Source: an uncultured Pseudomonadales bacterium (GTDB taxonomy: Bacteria; Pseudomonadota; Gammaproteobacteria; Pseudomonadales; Balneatricaceae). From it: a stretch of DNA of 64,000 bases. Shown piece after piece: positions 19,006-26,745 of this stretch; the stretch's first letter is position 1; every line of letters begins with the position of its first letter. A program made the position numbers and the translations under genes. The DNA lies in NCBI GenBank assembly GCA_937773555.1, contig CALJVT010000002.1:308501-372500 (forward strand). Direction: 5' to 3'. The notes below the pieces were generated by a model. It searched no databases and had not been told where the DNA came from. It saw nothing but the letters and a program-made list of their open reading frames with translations.

Positions 19006-20394
19006 TTAACCTTGTGTCTGCTTTTGTGAAGTAGGCTGGTTTGATGCACCGGGTGTAATCGGCTTGCTAAATAACCTTGCCACAGCTTCTGGATTAGACG
19101 GGAAGAATAAGTGCAAGTAACTGGCAGTTAAGCCTTGTTGGCGATAAATAGATTCACCAGGTGCTGGATGTCGCTGACGCTTACCATGCGCAATTGGGGC
19201 TGGCGTATTTTGGCTGCGCGAGCGGTGGTGAGCATGGGCTCGCACTTCACCTTCTGGTAGCATAGCTGCTTGCATACCCTGGCAGCCACGCTTGCCACGC
19301 ATGGTGCCTTGGCCTTCTAAAATGCCAACCATGGTATGGGTGACCTCATCTAGATCAGTTAAGCCTTCCAGGCAATATAAAAAGCCACCACATTCGGCTA
19401 AAATAGGCTTACTTTGGGCATTAAAAGCTCGGATGTCTTTTAACATGCTGCTATTTTCCGACAGTTTCTTAGCATGTAACTCTGGGTAGCCTCCAGCAAA
19501 CCAGAGGGCATCCACGGCAGGTAAGTGCGTATCGTTTATGGGGGAGAAATAACTAAGCTGCGCTCCCATAGCTTCTAGCAAGTGGGTATTGGCGCTATAA
19601 ATAAAGCTAAATGCAGCATCACGAGCAATACCAATTTTGGTACCAGCCAAAAGCCTTTCTGGCGGGGCTATATCTTGGCTAGCAAAAGCCACTGCTGGGG
19701 GTAAATTACAAATAGCTTGCTCGCCTAGCCATGCTTTGCCTAAGTTGAAGCGTTGTTCTAACTCCTCACGTACTTCGTGCGCCTGCACTAGGCCCAAGTG
19801 GCGCTCTGGCAGCGATACTTGTGGGTCTCGCGCTAGGTTTGCCAGCAATGGCATGCGGCCATCCAAGGCATCACGGATTAGCTGAGCATGACGCTCTGTG
19901 CCACAGTTGTTGGCAACTAAGCCATAAAATTCAACATCGTCCCTAAAATTAGCCAAACCTAGTGCAACTGCAGCAGCTGTTTGTGCCATGCCCTTAACAT
20001 CCATCACTAACGCAACAGGAATGCCAAAGGTAGAGGCTAGGTCTGCACTTGAAGGCTCGCCGTCAAACAGTCCCATCGCCCCTTCTACTAAAATGAGGTC
20101 GGCGGTTTGGGCGGCCAAATAAAATTGATGGCGACAATAAGCCGCCCCTGCCATCCATAAGTCTAGCTGCGTGACAGGCTGGCCAGAGGCTTGTTCTAAA
20201 ATCTGTGGGTCTAGGTAATCAGGCCCCATTTTAAACACTCTCACGTTGCGGCCTAGGTCTCTATGGTAACGAGCTAGTGCGCTAGTAATCGTAGTTTTGC
20301 CTTGGCCAGACGCAGGCGCCGCTAAAAATAATGCGGGGCAATGCGCTACAGTGGCTTCAGAAGCTGAAGCAGGTTGAGGAGTGATTAGTGTCAT
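19006..20394 (-). CDS. cobB: Hydrogenobyrinic (cobyrinic) acid a,c-diamide synthase CobB/CbiA
   Basis: CobB uses glutamine and ATP to amidate the a and c carboxylates. The protein has 462 residues. The N-terminal ATPase domain shows LFLAAPASGQGKTTITSALA and FKMGPDYLDPQIL. The C-terminal glutaminase-like domain shows the nucleophile in ILAECGGFLYCLEGL and the histidine segment SYLHLFFPSNPE. A basic, histidine-rich stretch near residue 405 and a polar tail rich in Q, T and S after the last domain are unusual but short. It overlaps cobO as TAATG and is 8 bp before cbiD. With CobN present, the likely substrate is the cobalt-free hydrogenobyrinic acid. Confidence 0.95.
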   Translation of the reverse strand: MTLITPQPASASEATVAHCPALFLAAPASGQGKTTITSALARYHRDLGRNVRVFKMGPDYLDPQILEQASGQPVTQLDLWMAGAAYCRHQFYLAAQTADLILVEGAMGLFDGEPSSADLASTFGIPVALVMDVKGMAQTAAAVALGLANFRDDVEFYGLVANNCGTERHAQLIRDALDGRMPLLANLARDPQVSLPERHLGLVQAHEVREELEQRFNLGKAWLGEQAICNLPPAVAFASQDIAPPERLLAGTKIGIARDAAFSFIYSANTHLLEAMGAQLSYFSPINDTHLPAVDALWFAGGYPELHAKKLSENSSMLKDIRAFNAQSKPILAECGGFLYCLEGLTDLDEVTHTMVGILEGQGTMRGKRGCQGMQAAMLPEGEVRAHAHHRSRSQNTPAPIAHGKRQRHPAPGESIYRQQGLTASYLHLFFPSNPEAVARLFSKPITPGASNQPTSQKQTQG

Positions 20395-20984
20395 TAATAT
20401 TCAATACCAGCTTGAGCTTTAACGCCTATGCGAAACGCATGGCCATCATCTTTTACGGTGCTAATCGTGTCGGCATATTCGACCAGTGCTTCAGGCATTA
20501 CTCGGCCAGTAATTATTACAGTTTGGTGATGTGGACGGTTAGCTAGGGCTTCTAACACAGGCTCTAAAGGCAAATAGTTATACTTAAACACATAGGCCAT
20601 TTCATCCAGTACTAGCATGTCGACACTAGGATCTTTTAATAGGCCCTGGGTGATCTCCCAAGCTTTTTGTGCGGCTGCAATATCGTTAGATTTATCTTGC
20701 GTTTCCCATGTAAAACCATGCCCCATCACGTGCCAGTCCAGGCCTGAGTAGTCTTTAAAAAATTTGTATTCACCAGTTTCAACACGTCCTTTAACAAACT
20801 GAACTACAGCTGCTTTTTTGCCGTGGCCTAAGCATCGCATCATGGTGCCAAAGGCAGAGCTACTTTTACCCTTACCATTGCCACGTAATAGAATGGTAAC
20901 GCCACGTTCCTCTGTGGCCTTAGCAATACGAGCATCAATAACAGCTTTTTTAGCTGCCATGCGTTCTTCATGGGTTTTACTCAT
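20394..20984 (-). CDS. cobO: Cob(I)yrinic acid a,c-diamide adenosyltransferase CobO/BtuR/CobA
   Basis: This ATP:corrinoid adenosyltransferase of the CobA/BtuR type forms the cobalt-carbon bond. The 196-residue protein carries the inverted P-loop motif LLRGNGKGKSSSAFGTMMRC, AAVVQFVKG, LVLDEMAYVFKYNYL and VIITGRVMPEALVEYADTIS, all typical. Length is normal. It joins the chelatase gene and cobB by single-base TAATG overlaps, so it is tightly coupled within the riboswitch-led unit. Confidence 0.96.
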   Translation of the reverse strand: MSKTHEERMAAKKAVIDARIAKATEERGVTILLRGNGKGKSSSAFGTMMRCLGHGKKAAVVQFVKGRVETGEYKFFKDYSGLDWHVMGHGFTWETQDKSNDIAAAQKAWEITQGLLKDPSVDMLVLDEMAYVFKYNYLPLEPVLEALANRPHHQTVIITGRVMPEALVEYADTISTVKDDGHAFRIGVKAQAGIEY

Positions 20985-22690
20985 TAAACAAGTCTCGCTT
21001 GGGATAAGGTTAAATACTCTGCGTTTAAAGCATGTGCGATCTGCTGCCCACGGCCGCGCTTCACCTGGCCTTGTTCAATGTCTACGAGAACAGATTCACC
21101 ATGCAATTTGAGGCCTGATAAATCCTGCTGCACACGGCCGTCAGTAATAATAGTATTAATAATATGGGTCGCTGGGTTTCGCCTAAGTAACCGGGTTGCA
21201 AAGGCCCTAGCGTGGACAATGGCTTGTTTTAGTGGGGTGCCGCCACCTGCGCCAAAGGTGTTAAGCAATGGGGCCATGGCTTTGGGTGCACGACCTTGGC
21301 TGTATAGCTCAGACACTTGGTCATTACCAAATCCCAGCAGCACCAATTGCTGGCGGGCTAAATAAGCGTGATGAGCCATTCCTGCTACTAAGCCTTTTGC
21401 CTGGCTCTGGCCATCACCATTTAAGGTCGATGCGGATGTGTCAAGCAGCACTAGGTGCATTACTGGATCAGCACCTCGTTGGCGGCGGTAGCGTAAGTCG
21501 ATGGCATTGGCTCTATTACGGCCTGCAATTAAACTAGAAAACCAATTAATACGTTTAGACCATTGCCGAGTTACTCTACTGTTGCCTTGGCCTTGTAGGC
21601 CTTTACCAGCATTGGCGGTTAAGTTTGGAATTGCCTTATGGGTGATTTCGTTTTGAGCAATATGGCGTATTTGGCCCGTTGTTTGTTTAGTTGGGGCCAT
21701 TTCTCCCCAGTCTTGTGCACGTTTGTGGTGTGCTGTTTTTGGCTTGCTTTGGCTTGGGCGCTCGAAAGGTGGCGGGTTTTGGGGTGGTTTATCGTTTGGG
21801 GTATTGGGCGGGCTGAGGGTATCAGTCTCATTACGGCGATGCATCAGTACTAGCTCTTCAACGGCATCGATGTCTACTAGAGTGACGTTATCGCCTTGGC
21901 GAAGTGCAGCATTGGCTTGAGCAGCCCGAAGCCATACTAAATCGCCTCGTACCCCATCTACTTGGGCTGCTACACAGCGTTGGGCTATTTGCAAACGCAT
22001 TTCGTCGCTTGCTGTAATTAGACTGAGTTGTGCTTGTGCCTTTCGAATGCGGGTTTGCAAAGCCTCTTGTGGCTTAGCATAGTCTGCTAAAAAGGCTTCA
22101 GGGTTGGCATCAAAGTCTTGGCGGCGACGCACAATTTCTACGCGTTCGTGGGCGCTGTAGGTATTCTCAAGCGCCACACCAAAGCCAAAACGATCTAGCA
22201 ACTGTGGTCGCAAGTCGCCTTCATCGGGGTTCATGGTGCCCATTAGGGTAAATTCGGCTTCATGCTGGTGGCTAATGCCATCACGTTCTATGTGGTTCAC
22301 GCCACTGGCAGCAGCGTCTAATAGTAAGTCTACTAAGGCATCTGGTAAAAGATTCACTTCGTCTACATAAAGTAAGCCTTTATGGGCCTTACTTAAAAGC
22401 CCTGGCGCAAAGGTAACCTGTTGTTCACCAAGTACTTTTTGTAGGTCTATAGTGCCAGTCACCATCTCTTCGCTAGCCCCTAGGGGGAGAGTAACTAATT
22501 GGCTTAGGTTGGCAATATTGAGGTCTGCTAAACTGCGAGCCAAGGTAGACTTGGCACTACCACGGGGGCCACTAACGAGCACACCACCAATCGCAGGATC
22601 AATAGCTAGCAAAGTTAACGCCAGCTTAACTGGAGATTGGCCAACAACGGCAGTAAACGGGAAGTTTGATTTGAGCATAGCAGTATCCAT
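20984..22690 (-). CDS. Cobaltochelatase-associated ATPase, fused ChlI-like AAA+ and ChlD-like VWA subunit
   Basis: This is a magnesium-chelatase-type I/D fusion of about 568 residues. The AAA+ half has Walker A in LVSGPRGSAKSTLARSLADL, Walker B in GLLYVDEVNLLPDALVDLLL and the sensor region TLMGTMNPDEGDLRPQLLDR. A proline- and lysine-rich linker (about 290-370) leads to a VWA domain with the MIDAS motif LVLLDTSASTLNGDG and GAGGGTPLKQAI. In such cob clusters it powers CobN in place of CobS/CobT. The open frame can start at GTG 22699, but ATG 22690 has a GGTGG element at suitable distance and is preferred. It is the first gene after the cobalamin riboswitch. Confidence 0.9.
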   Translation of the reverse strand: MDTAMLKSNFPFTAVVGQSPVKLALTLLAIDPAIGGVLVSGPRGSAKSTLARSLADLNIANLSQLVTLPLGASEEMVTGTIDLQKVLGEQQVTFAPGLLSKAHKGLLYVDEVNLLPDALVDLLLDAAASGVNHIERDGISHQHEAEFTLMGTMNPDEGDLRPQLLDRFGFGVALENTYSAHERVEIVRRRQDFDANPEAFLADYAKPQEALQTRIRKAQAQLSLITASDEMRLQIAQRCVAAQVDGVRGDLVWLRAAQANAALRQGDNVTLVDIDAVEELVLMHRRNETDTLSPPNTPNDKPPQNPPPFERPSQSKPKTAHHKRAQDWGEMAPTKQTTGQIRHIAQNEITHKAIPNLTANAGKGLQGQGNSRVTRQWSKRINWFSSLIAGRNRANAIDLRYRRQRGADPVMHLVLLDTSASTLNGDGQSQAKGLVAGMAHHAYLARQQLVLLGFGNDQVSELYSQGRAPKAMAPLLNTFGAGGGTPLKQAIVHARAFATRLLRRNPATHIINTIITDGRVQQDLSGLKLHGESVLVDIEQGQVKRGRGQQIAHALNAEYLTLSQARLV

Positions 22691-22751
22691 CGCACCCACC
22701 GCACGACTTATGTGAAACCCATTATAAATGCTAGGTTTCTGATTACATTTT

Positions 22752-22880
22752 GAGGGGCTGGTATCGGACTAAATCGCCTAGCGATTCACCGTTGCGGGGG
22801 CAGTGTTGGCTCAAGACCGGGTTGCCGTAATCTTGTCCATGCTTCCCATTTAACTGCCTGTTTGCCAAGCAGAACCACTC
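22752..22880 (-). promoter_or_regulatory. Cobalamin (AdoCbl) riboswitch upstream of the cob operon
   Basis: Read on the minus strand, the leader contains the B12-box core ACTGCCCCCGCAACGGTG (22787-22804), the 3' element AGTCCGATACCAGCC (22756-22770), and an upstream GGGAA preceded by a GGTTCTG...CAG-type stem (about 22843-22876). These are the conserved blocks of the class I cobalamin riboswitch in the right order. It ends about 60 bp before the chelatase start, a stretch that includes a weak GAAACC/GGTTTC hairpin, so control of translation start is as likely as termination. High AdoCbl should lower expression of the chelatase-to-cobM unit. Confidence 0.92.
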
Positions 22881-22898
22881 ATTTCCCACTATTGTAGG

Positions 22899-22928
22899 CT
22901 TATATGGCGAATAATAATACGTTTACAA
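22899..22928 (-). promoter_or_regulatory. Possible promoter of the riboswitch-led cob operon
   Basis: On the minus strand TTGTAA (-35-like, 22923-22928) and TATAAG (-10-like, 22899-22904) are separated by 18 bp. Transcription would begin near 22891, just before the first riboswitch stem. The position fits well, but these are weak-consensus boxes picked by eye. Confidence 0.45.
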
Positions 22929-23143
22929 GGTGACTAATGTATTAGGTGCGGCCTGGGCGTATTCAATCTCGTCATGGTTTTAGCTAAAGCTTAACTCTAC
23001 GGTAAAGGTTGCCTAAAACGGTACATTTTTACACGTGCCATGTAACGCTTAGGCGCAGCTATTGCCTAGCGTTTGGCACCCCTTTTGTTCACTTAATCAA
23101 GCCTGATTTACTAGAGCTGTCAAATAGTAAAAAAAGATTAAAG
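22929..23143. other. Intergenic, nothing recognised
   Basis: The stretch between the cob promoter region and the MetE-like gene stop holds no convincing gene. One 63-codon plus-strand frame (from 23009) overlaps the end of the MetE-like gene antisense and shows no protein-like features. Confidence 0.5.
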
Positions 23144-24286
23144 CTAGAGACCCCCCATGCGCTTGCTTACAAGTGCAGCGCCTTCAGAAAGGGATTTTAA
23201 CTTGGCAAAAGCAATGTCTGGATCTACCGCCCCAAAACCTGCAAAGGTACCAAATCCGCAGTCAGAACCCGCAACGACTCTTTGCGTACCAACAATATCA
23301 ACAAATTTTTGTATACGCTCTGCAACTAATTCAGGGTGTTCAATAAAATTTGTAGTGGTGTCCACTACACCAGGAACAAGTATCTTATTGTCTGGTATTT
23401 CGTTCTTGCGGTCGCGAAAGACCGTCCATTCATGAGCATGACGAGGGTTTGAGGTTTCAAATAAAGTATATTGTGCTTTAGCCTTCATTAACGTGCTAAA
23501 CACCTTATTCATATCAATGTCACAACAGTGAGGCCCCTCATAATTACCCCAGCAGATATGGATCCGTACTTTTTCTTCTGGCACATTCTGTAGCGCATGA
23601 TTGAGAGCTTCCACATGTGACTCGGCGACCTTTATAAACTCTGAGTCTGACAAATGGCTAAATAACATATGCCTAGAAAGAGCTAAGTCTGGGCAGTCTA
23701 GCTGCAAATCTAACCCTGAAGCCACAATAGTCTCGTACTCATCTCGCATAGCATCTGCAAGGGCTGCTAGATAAGCCTCCCTGGTTGAGTAATGGTCATT
23801 TTGTAAGAATAAAGAAATAACACCAGGTGAGGCAGCATTCATAAAGCCTCTTTCGATTCCATTTTTGGCCATGGCTGCTTTTAAATTAGAAATATCTTTT
23901 TGTAGCTCTCCCTGCCCTTTAGACTTTACTTCTCCAGTGCACATTGGCCGAGCATATTGTGGTGTGCCACCGTCATCTGATAGGCGTTTAAGAAAGCCTG
24001 GGAAAAGTTTTAAATCTTCTGGAGGGTTACGAGGACTATCACCTGAAAAACCCGTATATCTATCTTTCACATAGGTTGCATATGATATTTTTGATGTTTC
24101 TCCATCGCTAACAATGTCTATACCAGCATGTTTTTGCTTCTCCACAGTATCCAGCACATTACTTGTCATACACTTGTCAAACCCAGTCTCATCGTAGTGC
24201 TGCTGATTTTCTTTTGAAAAAATATAGTCAACAACGTCTTGAGTTCTCGGCAGTGAACCTACATGGCTAGTGAGTATTTTGCTCAT
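23144..24286 (-). CDS. MetE C-terminal-like (cobalamin-independent methionine synthase II family) methyltransferase
   Basis: This zinc-dependent methyltransferase has 380 residues and the barrel of MetE but lacks the N-terminal half of classical MetE (about 750 residues). Likely zinc ligands are visible: H-x-C in VRIHICWGNYEGPHC (about residue 243), a glutamate in YTLFETS, and the cysteine in VAGSDCGFGTFAG (about residue 341). SHVGSLPR at the N-terminus and VPGVVDTTTNFIEHPE are also typical. The start at ATG 24286 is chosen because AAGGAA lies just upstream; the 81 codons before it are in the wrong context and overlap the next gene. The methyl donor and acceptor are unknown; homocysteine methylation is possible. 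It sits next to the B12 riboswitch and behind an amine/amino-acid oxidase gene on the same strand. Confidence 0.82.
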   Translation of the reverse strand: MSKILTSHVGSLPRTQDVVDYIFSKENQQHYDETGFDKCMTSNVLDTVEKQKHAGIDIVSDGETSKISYATYVKDRYTGFSGDSPRNPPEDLKLFPGFLKRLSDDGGTPQYARPMCTGEVKSKGQGELQKDISNLKAAMAKNGIERGFMNAASPGVISLFLQNDHYSTREAYLAALADAMRDEYETIVASGLDLQLDCPDLALSRHMLFSHLSDSEFIKVAESHVEALNHALQNVPEEKVRIHICWGNYEGPHCCDIDMNKVFSTLMKAKAQYTLFETSNPRHAHEWTVFRDRKNEIPDNKILVPGVVDTTTNFIEHPELVAERIQKFVDIVGTQRVVAGSDCGFGTFAGFGAVDPDIAFAKLKSLSEGAALVSKRMGGL

Positions 24287-24374
24287 TTCTAATTCCTTTA
24301 TAAAATGTAAATGTCTATGTTGGTTTATGAGGACACCTAGCCTACAAAATAGATAAGTCAAAGGCCAAGACCAA

Positions 24375-25700
24375 TTACAGTGAGTCGTTTTTCTGATGAA
24401 GGGCGCTAAGCGCCTTAGTGCGTTGTCTATTATCCCACCAATCCCTAGTTCTATACCAGGCACTAGCTGCAGGCATGTACCAAGTGCTGCCGTGATGGTA
24501 AATTCGGCTTTGTAAGGGGGTTTGCTCAAACACTGAAAACTGCTGCTCTGGGTGGAGCATTTTTAGGGCAGCTTTGTGGCCCAAGTAGGGCGCCATAGCT
24601 ACACCATTACCGCAGTAACCCATGGCGTGATAAATGCCATTATGGCAGCCTATGTTAGGTAGTTTACTAAAACTGAAGCCAGTAAAGCCCGTCCAGCAAT
24701 GGCTAATTTTAGTGTCTTTTAGACTTGGAAATATTTCTGTAAGTTTAGTTGTTAGGGTGGTTAGTGCCTGTTGCGGTGTGATGGCGTGCAAGGCTACGCG
24801 GGAACCAAGCATTATGCGTTTGCCGCAGGGCGTGGCTCTATAATAGCAAAAGCGCTGGCGGGTCTCAACCATACAGTGACCACCAGGCAATAGCGCTTGA
24901 ACCCTGTTTTTTCCTAGCTCTTCGGTGACAATAATGAAACTGGGCACTGGCATAACGCGCTTGGCAAGAAACATAGAAACGCTAGGTTGGGTGTAGCCAT
25001 TAGTGGCCATGAGCACCTGTTGGCAATGTATATTCTGTCCCTTAGTGCTTATGTTAAAACCATTTAGGTGAGGCTTAACTCTACTTACAGGTTGCTCACC
25101 AAATACCCTCACGCCAGCGTCTAATGCCAGCTGTAGCAGCCCTTGGTGTAATTTCTTAGGTTGCACGCAGGCATGGTCTTTGTAGAGCAAGCCACCAAAA
25201 TATAATTCTGTATCAATATGCTCAGCCATTTCATCAGGCGTCACCATACGCGCTGCAAACGTTTCAATTTTTTGTAACCCTGCATTGGCCGCGGCCATGG
25301 CTGTGTAATCCTGTGGTGTCCATGCGGTACGTAAACGACCACAGGCGTGTAAATCACAGTCGATGTTTTGATTAACAATAAGGTTTTTGGTGAAGTCTAG
25401 TGAGGCATTGGCCTCACAATGCAATTGGGCAGCGATGGTTGGCCCATAATGCTTCTGTGCATCAGCCACAGACATTTTGTGGCCAGAGCCCAACATACCG
25501 CCGTTACGAGTGCTTGCGCCAAAACCTATAGCTTCACTGTCTAGCACAATAACCTGACAGCCTGCTTCTGCTAAGGTTAGTGCTGCACTTAAACCAGTAA
25601 AGCCTGCACCTACAACAACATAATCGGCTTTGGTTGGAGGCGCTTCAGTGTTACGATATTGGGGCTGATCTTGCCACCAGTAGGGTGTAAATTGGGTCAT
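24375..25700 (-). CDS. FAD-dependent oxidoreductase, DAO family (PuuB/OrdL-like)
   Basis: This flavoprotein of the D-amino-acid-oxidase superfamily (441 residues) oxidises an amine or amino acid. The N-terminal FAD-binding Rossmann motif is YVVVGAGFTGLSAALTLAEA, followed by GFGASTRNGGMLGSGHK, which is typical of gamma-glutamylputrescine oxidase-like enzymes (substrate-side R-N-G-G). Near the C-terminus GYCGNGVAMAPYLGHKAAL is the second flavin-contact motif. The N-terminal YWWQDQP is also a hallmark of the OrdL/PuuB group. The substrate is not determined by sequence. It lies upstream of the MetE-like gene with an 88-bp gap and is divergent from the iminopeptidase gene. Confidence 0.88.
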   Translation of the reverse strand: MTQFTPYWWQDQPQYRNTEAPPTKADYVVVGAGFTGLSAALTLAEAGCQVIVLDSEAIGFGASTRNGGMLGSGHKMSVADAQKHYGPTIAAQLHCEANASLDFTKNLIVNQNIDCDLHACGRLRTAWTPQDYTAMAAANAGLQKIETFAARMVTPDEMAEHIDTELYFGGLLYKDHACVQPKKLHQGLLQLALDAGVRVFGEQPVSRVKPHLNGFNISTKGQNIHCQQVLMATNGYTQPSVSMFLAKRVMPVPSFIIVTEELGKNRVQALLPGGHCMVETRQRFCYYRATPCGKRIMLGSRVALHAITPQQALTTLTTKLTEIFPSLKDTKISHCWTGFTGFSFSKLPNIGCHNGIYHAMGYCGNGVAMAPYLGHKAALKMLHPEQQFSVFEQTPLQSRIYHHGSTWYMPAASAWYRTRDWWDNRQRTKALSALHQKNDSL

Positions 25701-25735
25701 TTTTGCTAAACATAGTCTTATATTGAGTTGACACC

Positions 25736-26698
25736 ATGCAACAACTTTATCCAGAACTCAAACCCTATCGAGAATTTTTTCTCTCCGTAACCCACGGGCA
25801 CAGCCTTTATGTAGAGTTGTGTGGCAATCCTCACGGTATCCCAGTTGTCGTCATGCACGGTGGCCCAGGTGGGGGCTGTGGGCCATCATCACGGCGTTTC
25901 TTCGATCCTAATAATTACCATATTATTTTAATGGACCAGCGCGGTGCTGGACGTTCCTTGCCACATGCCAGTTTAGAGGCTAATACAACACAGCATTTAA
26001 TTAGCGATTTTGAGCTGCTACGCGGCGAGTTAGGCATCTCTAAATGGCTATTATTTGGTGGTTCTTGGGGCAGCACGCTTGCTATCGCTTATGCCCAAGC
26101 ACATCCAGGTCAGGTATTAGGGCTTATATTAAGGGGTATTTTCTTAGGCCGCAAAAAAGATGTGGACTGGATCTACGAAACGGGTGGCGCTAGCCGCATG
26201 TTTGCAGACTATTGGCGCGTATTTCAAAAGCCACTTCTCAACACAGCTGCTGAAGCAACTGGACAAATGGTTAACCACTATTATGAATTACTATGCGGAA
26301 CTGACGAACTAAAGCGTTTTTCAGCAGCAAAAGCATGGGCCACTTGGGAAGGTAGCATTGCCACTTTAGCGCCAAATCCTCCTTTGGTAGATAACTTTGC
26401 AGATGGTCATTTTGCTTTAGCATTAGCGCGAATTGAATGTCATTATTTTGTTAATCAGTGTTTTCTTAAGCCTAACCAATTATTAAGAAATATGCACAAG
26501 ATTAGCCATTTACCTGGCATTATTGTGCATGGTCGCTATGACATGATCTGCCCGGCAGAACAGGCTTTTGAGATTCATGATGTTTGGCAAGAATGCCAAT
26601 TACATATTGTGCGAGACGCTGGTCACGCCCAACAAGAGCCAGGTATTGTAGATAACCTTATCAAGGCAACTCGTGAGTTTGCGGTTAAGTACGCCTAG
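25736..26698 (+). CDS. pip: Proline iminopeptidase (prolyl aminopeptidase)
   Basis: This serine peptidase of family S33 (alpha/beta hydrolase, 320 residues) removes N-terminal proline from peptides. Diagnostic parts are the oxyanion-hole region VVMHGGPGGGCGPSSRRFFD, DQRGAGRS, and the nucleophile elbow GGSWGSTLAIAYAQAHP. The catalytic aspartate lies in HGRYDMICPAEQA and the histidine in DAGHAQQEPG. Length and motif order are normal for the cytosolic bacterial enzyme. It is transcribed alone, divergent from the oxidoreductase gene and convergent with the autotransporter locus. Confidence 0.95.
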   Translation: MQQLYPELKPYREFFLSVTHGHSLYVELCGNPHGIPVVVMHGGPGGGCGPSSRRFFDPNNYHIILMDQRGAGRSLPHASLEANTTQHLISDFELLRGELGISKWLLFGGSWGSTLAIAYAQAHPGQVLGLILRGIFLGRKKDVDWIYETGGASRMFADYWRVFQKPLLNTAAEATGQMVNHYYELLCGTDELKRFSAAKAWATWEGSIATLAPNPPLVDNFADGHFALALARIECHYFVNQCFLKPNQLLRNMHKISHLPGIIVHGRYDMICPAEQAFEIHDVWQECQLHIVRDAGHAQQEPGIVDNLIKATREFAVKYA

Positions 26699-26745
26699 GC
26701 CTGTATGCATAGCTATGGAGCCCCATGTGCCTTTTGGCATAACCT

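Noticed and set aside
24287-24529. N-terminal extension of the MetE-like frame by 81 codons
   Set aside because: It overlaps the upstream oxidoreductase gene in another frame, is unlike the family N-terminus, and a good ribosome-binding site precedes ATG 24286.
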